DNA of 6,134 nucleotides from an uncultured Gammaproteobacteria bacterium (GTDB lineage Bacteria > Pseudomonadota > Gammaproteobacteria > SZUA-140), in the NCBI GenBank assembly GCA_945787585.1, contig CALZIG010000289.1:1-6134 (forward strand), given 5' to 3'. Positions 1 through 5,863 of the stretch are shown piece after piece (the first letter of the stretch is position 1; each line of letters begins with the position of its first letter). The notes under the pieces were generated by a model, which made no database searches, was not told the origin of the DNA, and saw nothing but the letters and a program-made list of their open reading frames with translations. A program made the position numbers and the translations under genes.

Positions 1-7
1 GATGTAG

Positions 8-328
8 ATCTGCCGCGAATCGATGCGGGATGATCAGGGGCGTCAGAATCGTATCGAACAGTTCGGCGAAGAACTGTTTACCATCGCAATGGTGACACTG
101 CACGCCAACAGCATTAATCGCCCCTACGTACACGAGTTATGTGATGAGTTCGTGCGTGGTAGTCGTCAACGTATCCGACACCTGCTCAAAGCACTGCTAT
201 ATAACGATGATGCGGCTCGCGCCAAAATCGGAAAAAAAGGCATCGAAGGGGATTATCACGATCTCAGCAGTGGGATTATCAAACGCGGCCTTGATGACTA
301 CCCCAAAACACCTTACAAAGAGGATTAA
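8..328 (+). CDS. C-terminal fragment, probably acyl-CoA dehydrogenase-like
   Basis: The open frame runs from just after an in-frame TAG at 5-7 to TAA at 326-328; the first ATG is at 23, giving 101 residues. The protein is charged and helical, with no signal peptide or membrane segment. Its pattern (an RIEQFGEELFTIAM helix, then CDEFVRGSRQRIRHLL, a YNDD turn and a final GDYHDLSSGI segment) resembles, from memory, the extreme C-terminal helical tail of roughly 600-residue acyl-CoA dehydrogenases. No flavin-binding or catalytic part lies in the window. As a stand-alone gene it would be far too short, and I see no good ribosome binding site before 23. It may therefore be the end of a longer gene whose upstream part is read in frame 1 (open from base 1 to a TGA at 31-33), with a frameshift near the GGG at 27-29. 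An acyl-CoA dehydrogenase would suit the neighbouring branched-chain/propionyl-CoA pathway, but the family call is uncertain. Confidence 0.4.
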   Translation: MCRESMRDDQGRQNRIEQFGEELFTIAMVTLHANSINRPYVHELCDEFVRGSRQRIRHLLKALLYNDDAARAKIGKKGIEGDYHDLSSGIIKRGLDDYPKTPYKED

Positions 329-363
329 AGCCCACGGTGACTGGCATTGACCTGTGTACCAAA

Positions 364-523
364 TTGATCAAAATGAGTCTCCACTGAAGCAGCTTCACAC
401 TATCAATGTATGGCGTATATGGCCGATATAGTAATAATGCATATGATTTTATTAATGTTTTAATTAAGTCAATTTTAAGACGTTGAAATAAGTATGATGA
501 TACAGGCAGTCTATTTTGATCAA
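364..523. repeat. Pair of 11-bp inverted copies around TTGATCAA
   Basis: TTGATCAAAAT at 364-374 is matched exactly in inverted orientation by ATTTTGATCAA at 513-523. The shared core TTGATCAA is itself an 8-bp palindrome, and the two cores are 152 bp apart centre to centre, both inside the operon leader. They could be two sites for one dimeric regulator. The same 8-bp core also occurs once inside the E2 coding sequence near 2815, so chance is a real alternative. Confidence 0.35.
385..397. repeat. 13-bp palindrome in the leader, possible operator
   Basis: TGAAGC-A-GCTTCA is a perfect 6-1-6 inverted repeat. It sits about 250 bp upstream of the E1 alpha start, at the upstream edge of the AT-rich zone and only 11 bases after the first TTGATCAAAAT copy. 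Its size fits a half-site pair for a dimeric repressor or activator, but no known operator consensus is recognised. Confidence 0.3.
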
Positions 524-631
524 CATATAAAAACGGCGTGTTAAATAATAGCCAGACTGCAACGACACGTGCATTATCGACAGCAACATTGATAGAAAAC
601 CTTCGACGGAATGGCGGCCAGATGATCGGCC

Positions 632-638
632 AAAGGAG
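632..638 (+). promoter_or_regulatory. Ribosome binding site of E1 alpha
   Basis: AAAGGAG lies five bases before the ATG at 644. It is the strongest Shine-Dalgarno match in the region and fixes the start of the first operon gene. Confidence 0.8.
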
Positions 639-643
639 CCAGT

Positions 644-1753
644 ATGACGAATGAAGATAAAAAATGTGTCGCCCAATTTGAAATCCACTACACCCAGTTA
701 TTAAATCAACAGGGCGAGCTCGTTGGCGCACTGCCTGAATTTGCGGCCTCTGCCGAGGCACTGATAGCACTCTATCGCACCATGGTGCAGACACGCACCT
801 TTGACACCCAGGCCATAGCGTTGCAACGCACCGGCAAGTTGGGCACCTATTCATCATCAATTGGTCAGGAAGCGGTTTCTGTTGGCATCGGTAGTGCGAT
901 GCGTTTCGAAGATGTCCTGCTGCCTACTTACCGTGAGTATGGCGCGCAGTTTCAGCGCGGTGTTGAGATGAGTGAAATCCTACGTTATTGGGGCGGCGAC
1001 GAACGTGGCATGGCCTATCATGCTCAACCGCACGACAAGGCGATCACCGTACCGATCGCCACCCATGTGCCGCAGTGTGCCGGCATCGCCTATGCGATGA
1101 AGCTACGCAAGCAACCACGCGTTGCAGTGTGCGTACTCGGCGATGGCGCCACATCAAAAGGTGACTTTTACGAAGGAATCAATGTTGCCGGTGCATGGCA
1201 CCTGCCGATGGTGATCGTCGTGACCAATAATCAGTGGGCCATTTCAGTCCCGCGTGAGGTACAGACTCACGCACAGACGCTGGCACAGAAAGCGATTGCT
1301 GCGGGCATTCCCGGCGAACAGGTCGATGGCAACGATGTGATCGCGATGCGTCATGTGATGGCTAACGCAGTAGAAAAGGCACGCACGGGCGGCGGCCCTA
1401 CCTTGATCGAAGCCATTACCTTTCGCATGCACGACCACACCACGGCCGATGATGCCAGCCGCTATCGCAAACAGGCGGTGGTCGATCAACACAAGTTACT
1501 CGACCCCATTGATCGCTTGCGCAAATACCTCATCCAGCATCACGACTGGGATGATGCAAAAGAGACGGCGTTACTTGAAGCCTGCACGATTGAAGTTGAA
1601 GCAGCCGTCCGCAGTTATCTCGACACCCCACCCGCACCACCAGAAAGCATGTTCGATTATCTCTACGAAACCCTGCCCGATGCACTGCAACCACAGCGCG
1701 ATGAAGTTGAGAGTCTCGGAAAACTAAAGCGAGGGGGCGATCATAATGGCTGA
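644..1753 (+). CDS. 2-oxoacid dehydrogenase E1 component, alpha subunit (pdhA/bkdA1 type)
   Basis: This is the alpha subunit of the thiamine-diphosphate-dependent E1, which decarboxylates a 2-oxoacid and passes the acyl group to lipoyl-E2; it acts in the cytoplasm as an alpha2beta2 tetramer with the next gene product. Its 369 residues are normal for the family. The thiamine-diphosphate/Mg motif starts with GDGATSKGDF at residues 166-175 and ends with the NN pair at 195-196. YREYG and YWGGDERG precede it. The loop RMHDHTTADDASRYR (about 261-275) corresponds to the phosphorylation loop of the mitochondrial enzymes, with Thr266 where human BCKDH has its regulated Ser. The start is supported by AAAGGAG at 632-638. 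The gene overlaps the beta subunit by 8 bases. Family is certain; substrate is not. The two-subunit form is used by both branched-chain and pyruvate enzymes, and the prp neighbours favour branched-chain substrates without excluding pyruvate. Confidence 0.93.
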   Translation: MTNEDKKCVAQFEIHYTQLLNQQGELVGALPEFAASAEALIALYRTMVQTRTFDTQAIALQRTGKLGTYSSSIGQEAVSVGIGSAMRFEDVLLPTYREYGAQFQRGVEMSEILRYWGGDERGMAYHAQPHDKAITVPIATHVPQCAGIAYAMKLRKQPRVAVCVLGDGATSKGDFYEGINVAGAWHLPMVIVVTNNQWAISVPREVQTHAQTLAQKAIAAGIPGEQVDGNDVIAMRHVMANAVEKARTGGGPTLIEAITFRMHDHTTADDASRYRKQAVVDQHKLLDPIDRLRKYLIQHHDWDDAKETALLEACTIEVEAAVRSYLDTPPAPPESMFDYLYETLPDALQPQRDEVESLGKLKRGGDHNG

Positions 1754-2726
1754 AATTACGATCATCGAAGCGGTGAACCTTGCGATGGCCCGCGCACTTG
1801 AAAACAATCCTGACGTCGTTGTCTTCGGCGAAGATGTCGGTGTCAACGGTGGTGTTTTTCGCGCCACCGATGGACTACAACAACGTTACGGTGCAAATCG
1901 CGTGCTCGATACCCCGCTCGCTGAGGCATTGATCGCCGGCATGGCGATCGGCATGGCAGCAGAAGGACTGCGGCCCGTGGCCGAGATTCAGTTCATGGGA
2001 TTCATCTACCCCACCATTGAACAGATGATCTGCCACGCCACCCGCCTGCGCAACCGTACCCGTGGTCGCATCACCTGCCCAATGGTATTGCGTGCGCCAT
2101 ACGGCGGTGGCATCCACGCACCCGAACACCATTCCGAAAGTACCGAGGCGATCTTCGCTCATATGCCGGGGCTACGCGTGGTGATCCCATCGTCCCCCCT
2201 GCGCGCCTATGGTCTACTACTTGCCGCCATTCAAGATCCGGACCCAGTGGTCTTCCTTGAGCCTAAACGGATCTATCGCATGATGAAACAGGAAGTGCCC
2301 GACGATGGCGAAGCGCTACCGCTTGATGTCTGCTTTCAACTGCGCGACGGTACCGATGTTACGCTCGTGACGTGGGGCGCGATGATACACGAGACACTCC
2401 AGGCAGCCGACCAGCTCGAAGCCGAAGGGATCAGTTGTGATGTCATTGATGTGGCCACGATCAAACCACTCGACATGGCGACAATCCTCAACTCTGTTGC
2501 CAAAACCGGTCGCTGCGTTATCGTTCACGAAGCCGCTCGCACCTGTGGCGTGGGTGCAGAGATTGCTGCACAATTGGCTGAATACGGTCTACTGAGCCTC
2601 TTTGCACCGGTGCAACGCGTCACCGGTTATGACACGATCATGCCAATGTTCAAGCTCGAAAACGACTACATGCCATCAACCGAACGCATTATTACGGCAG
2701 TGAAAAAGACGCTGGAGGAAGCATGA
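1746..2726 (+). CDS. 2-oxoacid dehydrogenase E1 component, beta subunit (pdhB/bkdA2 type)
   Basis: This is the beta subunit of the E1 heterotetramer, and it completes the thiamine-diphosphate sites with the alpha subunit. Its 326 residues are the usual length. Recognisable elements are FGEDVG at 27-32, DTPLAEALIAGMAIG with Glu60 (the glutamate that activates the thiamine aminopyrimidine ring in this family), APYGGG at 117-122 followed by HHSES, where His129 matches the active-site histidine of BCKDH-type beta subunits, and the C-terminal transketolase-type domain with VTWGAMIHET and GVGAEIAAQL. The start ATG at 1746 lies inside the alpha gene, giving an 8-base overlap, and is preceded by the purine-rich GAGGGGG at 1731-1737, eight bases away. 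The stop overlaps the E2 start as ATGA. No key residue appears to be missing. Substrate range is as uncertain as for the alpha subunit. Confidence 0.93.
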   Translation: MAEITIIEAVNLAMARALENNPDVVVFGEDVGVNGGVFRATDGLQQRYGANRVLDTPLAEALIAGMAIGMAAEGLRPVAEIQFMGFIYPTIEQMICHATRLRNRTRGRITCPMVLRAPYGGGIHAPEHHSESTEAIFAHMPGLRVVIPSSPLRAYGLLLAAIQDPDPVVFLEPKRIYRMMKQEVPDDGEALPLDVCFQLRDGTDVTLVTWGAMIHETLQAADQLEAEGISCDVIDVATIKPLDMATILNSVAKTGRCVIVHEAARTCGVGAEIAAQLAEYGLLSLFAPVQRVTGYDTIMPMFKLENDYMPSTERIITAVKKTLEEA

Positions 2727-3865
2727 ATATTTTCAAGCTACCCGACCTGGGTGAAGGACTACAGGAGGCCGAGATCGTAGAATGGCACGTCAAAGAAGGT
2801 GACACGGTCAAACTTGATCAAGCGCTGCTCTCTGTCGAAACTGCTAAAGCGATTGTTGATATCCCCTCGCCACACAATGGCGTCATCCATAAACTCTATG
2901 TCAGTGCGGGCGATATTCCACAGGTCGGCGATCCACTCGTCGAATTCGAACTCACGGATAATGATGCAAAGCCTGCTGCGTCGCAGCAGGATCAGGGCAC
3001 TGTGGTCGGTGAAATGGAGAGTGGTAAAGGGGTCATTAATGAGGCGCCGACTGCTATCAATGGTGCCGAAGGCAAAAGCGGCAGCCGCATTAACATCAAG
3101 GCAACCCCGGCGGTGCGTGCACTCGCACAACGGATGAAGGTTGATCTATCAATCGTAACCCCATCTGGCAAAGAGGGTGTGATCACCGCGGCCGATGTCC
3201 AGCGCGTTGCCAAAATCCTCGAAGAGGCAGGCCCGATGGAACCCCTGCGTGGAGTACGTCGTGCGATGGCCCACATCATGACCCAGGCCCATGCGGAGGT
3301 CGCGGATGTCACCATCTGTGATGATGCGGATATCAATGACTGGCCGCTAGGTACGGACACAACCCTGCGCCTGATCCGCGCGATTGCGGTCGCTTGCGAG
3401 GCAGAGCCTTCGCTTAACGCGTGGTATGACGGTCACGCCGTGGGCCGCCGTCTGCGTAAACAGATCGACCTTGGCATTGCGGTTGACACCAAAGAAGGGC
3501 TCTTTGTCCCGGTACTACGAAACATTGCCGAGCGCGCGCCCGAAGATCTGCGCAGCGCACTTAATCAGGTTAAAAGTGACGTTAAGGCGCGCACCATACC
3601 CGCCGAAGAGATGCGCGGTTACACGTTCACACTATCAAATTTTGGGGCCTTTGGTGGCCGTTATGCCGACCCGATAGTCGTGCCGCCGACCGTTGCGATC
3701 CTCGGTGCAGGACGTGTCCGTGATGAGGTGATTGCCGTCGACAAGCAGGTCGTCGTGCATACCATGCTGCCACTGTCACTGACCGTCGACCACCGCTGTG
3801 TCACCGGAGGTGAAGCGGCACGGTTCCTCGCAGCGGTGATCCAGGATCTTAAAGAAGCACACTAA
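2723..3865 (+). CDS. 2-oxoacid dehydrogenase E2 component, dihydrolipoamide acyltransferase
   Basis: E2 is the core of the complex and moves the acyl group from its lipoyl arm to CoA. The 380 residues divide into one lipoyl domain (about 1-78, lipoylated Lys42 in ETAKA), a Gly/Ser/Asp/Glu-containing linker (about 79-123), a peripheral-subunit-binding domain (about 125-163, ATPAVRALAQ through ITAADVQRV) and the acyltransferase domain from about 172. The catalytic domain keeps LSNFGAFGGRY with Ser305 and the active-site His357 in DHRCVTGG. The Asp usual at the sixth position of the DHRxxDG motif is Thr361. From memory, DHRxxTGGEAARF is a recurring variant in one proteobacterial clade, so it need not mean inactivity. 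GGAGG at 2714-2718 precedes the ATG, which overlaps the E1 beta stop by four bases. Only one lipoyl domain is present. The acyl group handled is not determined by the sequence. Confidence 0.92.
   Translation: MNIFKLPDLGEGLQEAEIVEWHVKEGDTVKLDQALLSVETAKAIVDIPSPHNGVIHKLYVSAGDIPQVGDPLVEFELTDNDAKPAASQQDQGTVVGEMESGKGVINEAPTAINGAEGKSGSRINIKATPAVRALAQRMKVDLSIVTPSGKEGVITAADVQRVAKILEEAGPMEPLRGVRRAMAHIMTQAHAEVADVTICDDADINDWPLGTDTTLRLIRAIAVACEAEPSLNAWYDGHAVGRRLRKQIDLGIAVDTKEGLFVPVLRNIAERAPEDLRSALNQVKSDVKARTIPAEEMRGYTFTLSNFGAFGGRYADPIVVPPTVAILGAGRVRDEVIAVDKQVVVHTMLPLSLTVDHRCVTGGEAARFLAAVIQDLKEAH
2972..2990. repeat. 19-bp near-perfect palindrome inside the E2 linker
   Basis: CCTGCTGCG, one T, then CGCAGCAGG form an exact 9-1-9 inverted repeat. 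It codes for residues 84-89 (PAASQQ) in the flexible linker just after the lipoyl domain, where protein constraint is weak. A loop of one base is too tight for an RNA hairpin without opening inner pairs. No T-run follows, so it is not a classical terminator. Confidence 0.6.
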
Positions 3866-3867
3866 CC

Positions 3868-3885
3868 ATGCAACTGGAACACTAA
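3868..3885 (+). other. Five-codon mini-ORF abutting prpB
   Basis: ATG CAA CTG GAA CAC TAA (MQLEH, stop) starts two bases after the E2 stop codon and ends directly against the prpB ATG at 3886, in the same frame. A weak purine stretch, AAAGAAG, ends about ten bases before it. It may be chance, or it may deliver ribosomes to the prpB start, which has only a weak Shine-Dalgarno of its own. Confidence 0.3.
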
Positions 3886-4773
3886 ATGACTGAACACACT
3901 TCTGCGGGACAACGTCTGCGCGATGCACTTGAAGTTGAGCAGCCGTTACAGATGGTCGGCACCATCAATGCCTACTGTGCAATGCTGGCAGAACAGGCCC
4001 GGTTTCGCGCCATCTACCTCTCCGGCGCGGGTGTCGCCAACGCCTCTCATGGATTGCCAGATTTAGGCATCATCACCCTCGACAACGTGATTGATGATGT
4101 GCAACGCATTACTGCTGCCACAGATCTCCCGCTGCTGGTGGATGTCGACACAGGTTTCGATGACATCACCGAAACAGTGGAGCGACTGATTGCCGCCGGA
4201 GCTGCCGGGCTGCAGATTGAAGATCAGATCAGTAGCAAGCGCTGTGGTCATCGGCCCAACAAACAGCTGGTCTCCACCGGTGTGATGATGTCACGCATCG
4301 ATGAGGCCGTTACGGCACGTAATCATTGCGACCCCACTTTTGTCATCATGGCACGCACCGACGCCGTTGCCAGCGAAGGTGAAGTGGCGGCACTACAACG
4401 CATGCAGCACTACATTGAAGCAGGTGCCGACATGCTCTTTCCTGAGGCGCTGAGCGAGCTTTCCCAATACCAGCAGATCATTAAAGCCGTCAATATCCCT
4501 GTGCTTGCCAACATCACAGAATTTGGTCAGACACCGCTATTTGATATTAACGCGCTACAGAGCGTCGGTGTCGCCATTGCACTCTACCCACTCTCTATTT
4601 TCAGGATGATGAGTGCCGCAGCATGGGATGGCTACAGCACGATCCGCAGAGAGGGCACGCAACAACCGCTGGTTGATCGCATGCAGACACGTGATGAACT
4701 CTACCAACACCTCGACTATTACCATGATGAAGCGGCGCTCGACAAAGGTAATAAAGATGACAGCAAACAGTAA
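3886..4773 (+). CDS. prpB: Methylisocitrate lyase PrpB
   Basis: PrpB cleaves 2-methylisocitrate to succinate and pyruvate, the last step of the methylcitrate cycle, in the cytoplasm. The 295 residues align along their whole length with E. coli PrpB as I recall it: [62 protein letters not shown] and [11 protein letters not shown]. The Mg-binding acidic pair is Asp86/Asp88 (VDVDTGF), and the isocitrate lyase family signature KRCGH is at 118-122 with catalytic Cys120. One oddity is that the loop after DTGF is four residues shorter than in E. coli and lacks the usual FNVART-like segment. The 20-base gap after E2 is the only gap in the operon. The start has only a weak GGAA at 3876-3879, but an in-frame TAA immediately upstream leaves no earlier start. 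The end overlaps prpC by 17 bases. Confidence 0.95.
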   Translation: MTEHTSAGQRLRDALEVEQPLQMVGTINAYCAMLAEQARFRAIYLSGAGVANASHGLPDLGIITLDNVIDDVQRITAATDLPLLVDVDTGFDDITETVERLIAAGAAGLQIEDQISSKRCGHRPNKQLVSTGVMMSRIDEAVTARNHCDPTFVIMARTDAVASEGEVAALQRMQHYIEAGADMLFPEALSELSQYQQIIKAVNIPVLANITEFGQTPLFDINALQSVGVAIALYPLSIFRMMSAAAWDGYSTIRREGTQQPLVDRMQTRDELYQHLDYYHDEAALDKGNKDDSKQ

Positions 4774-5863
4774 CCGAGGACTCGCAGGCATCTCTGCTGG
4801 CACAACCGCCATCTCTACCGTCGAGGCGGAGGGAGACGGCCTCTTTTATCGCGGTTATGACATTCAGGACCTCGCCGAAAAAAGCTGCTTTGAGGCCGTT
4901 GCCTATCTGTTAATCTATGGTGAGTTACCGAGTACCCTCGAACTCAATGACTATCGTGAAAAACTACGCTCACTGCGCGAACTACCCGCTGCGTTAAAGT
5001 CGATACTGGAACAGTTGCCAGCCACAACCCATCCAATGGATGTGTTGCGCACCGGCTGTTCCGCCCTCGGCTGCATTGAACCGGAAAATGGATCACAGCC
5101 ACACACCATTGCCGATCGTCTGATGGCCTCATTCGCCTCGATGCTGCTTTACTGGCACCATTTTCATACAGATGGAAAACGTATCGATACGCAGACGGGT
5201 GACGACAGCATCGCCGCCCATTTCCTGCACCTGTTACACGATAAAGCACCGGATGAACTCCATTGCCGTGCGATCGACGCCTCATTAATCCTCTATGCAG
5301 AACATGAATTCAACGCCTCGACTTTTGCAGCACGTGTCACTACCGCGACACTGTCCGATTTCTATTCAGCGATCACCAGCGCCATCGGCACACTGCGCGG
5401 ACCACTGCACGGTGGCGCCAATGAGGCCGCAATGGCGCTGATTTCACAGTTCGAAAATCCCGACTCCGCAGAGGCCGGTCTGCTTGAGATGCTGTCAAAA
5501 AAACAGCTGATCATGGGATTTGGCCACCGCGTCTATCGTCACTGTGATCCACGTTCACCGATTATCAAACAGTGGTCTAAAAACCTTTCTGAGGCTGCAG
5601 GTGATATGTCACTATTTAATATCTCCGAACGGATCGAGAAGGTGATGCAACGCGAAAAAGGGATGTTTCCAAACCTCGATTTCTATAGTGCCTCGGCCTA
5701 TCACCTGTGCGGCATTCCTACGTTATTCTTTACGCCACTGTTTGTCATCGCGCGAACCAGCGGCTGGGCGGCGCACATCACCGAACAATGCAGTGACAAC
5801 CGTTTGATCCGGCCCACTGCCGATTATATCGGCCCTGCGCCGCGCGAGTACCCCAACCCATGA
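4757..5863 (+). CDS. prpC: 2-methylcitrate synthase PrpC
   Basis: PrpC condenses propionyl-CoA with oxaloacetate to 2-methylcitrate and belongs to the citrate synthase family. The sequence shows [14 protein letters not shown] and [10 protein letters not shown] at the N-terminus, [12 protein letters not shown] from His183, [14 protein letters not shown] with His218, [13 protein letters not shown] with His257, and FPNLDFYSA with Asp308. The last three fit the His-His-Asp catalytic triad. HEFNASTF and the compact length of 368 residues point to PrpC rather than a full-length housekeeping GltA; some side activity with acetyl-CoA is common in this family. The start at 4757 is chosen over an in-frame ATG at 4613 because AAAGG sits at 4744-4748 and the mature family N-terminus begins here. 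The earlier start would add 48 unrelated residues overlapping prpB. The gene overlaps prpB by 17 bases and prpD by four (ATGA). Confidence 0.95.
   Translation: MTANSNRGLAGISAGTTAISTVEAEGDGLFYRGYDIQDLAEKSCFEAVAYLLIYGELPSTLELNDYREKLRSLRELPAALKSILEQLPATTHPMDVLRTGCSALGCIEPENGSQPHTIADRLMASFASMLLYWHHFHTDGKRIDTQTGDDSIAAHFLHLLHDKAPDELHCRAIDASLILYAEHEFNASTFAARVTTATLSDFYSAITSAIGTLRGPLHGGANEAAMALISQFENPDSAEAGLLEMLSKKQLIMGFGHRVYRHCDPRSPIIKQWSKNLSEAAGDMSLFNISERIEKVMQREKGMFPNLDFYSASAYHLCGIPTLFFTPLFVIARTSGWAAHITEQCSDNRLIRPTADYIGPAPREYPNP

Larger units (their letters stand above)
329..643 (+). promoter_or_regulatory. Noncoding leader of the dehydrogenase-prp operon
   Basis: This 315-base stretch has no convincing gene on either strand and is visibly more AT-rich than the flanking genes, especially at 421-550. 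It precedes six tightly packed co-directional genes, so it is the likely site of the operon promoter. Promoter-like words are present but none forms a clean pair: TATGAT at 493-498 is a good -10 without a good -35, TATAAA lies at 526-531, and TTGAAA (483-488) and TTGATC (516-521) are -35-like. I therefore do not name a start site. Small inverted repeats (listed separately) may be operator sites. No hairpin followed by a T-run was found after the upstream gene, so read-through from it cannot be excluded. Confidence 0.5.

Noticed and set aside
329..360. Rho-independent terminator after the upstream gene
   Set aside because: Only a weak GGT/ACC pairing is visible and there is no T-run, so no terminator is called.
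364..371. FNR/CRP-type binding site suggested by TTGATCAA
   Set aside because: FNR needs TTGAT and ATCAA separated by four bases. Here the halves are fused with no spacer, so the consensus is not met.
506..560. 7-bp inverted repeat GCAGTCT (506-512) and AGACTGC (554-560) as an attenuator hairpin
   Set aside because: The stem is short, the loop is over 40 bases, and no T-run or leader peptide accompanies it; chance level.
614..632. GGCC-N8-GGCC near the E1 alpha ribosome binding site as a hairpin
   Set aside because: Only four base pairs with mismatched flanks; too weak to claim translational control.
464..688. 74-codon minus-strand frame in the leader
   Set aside because: It starts inside E1 alpha, has no family resemblance, and lies in AT-rich DNA that looks regulatory.
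279..860. 193-codon open frame on the minus strand across the leader and the start of E1 alpha
   Set aside because: It overlaps the upstream gene's 3' end, the AT-rich leader and clear E1 alpha coding DNA. Its translation is rich in Arg, Cys and Trp with no recognisable motif, so it is best explained as a chance open frame.
4613..4756. N-terminal extension of PrpC from an earlier in-frame ATG
   Set aside because: The 48 extra residues overlap prpB coding DNA, do not resemble any PrpC N-terminus, and the ATG at 4757 has its own ribosome binding site.
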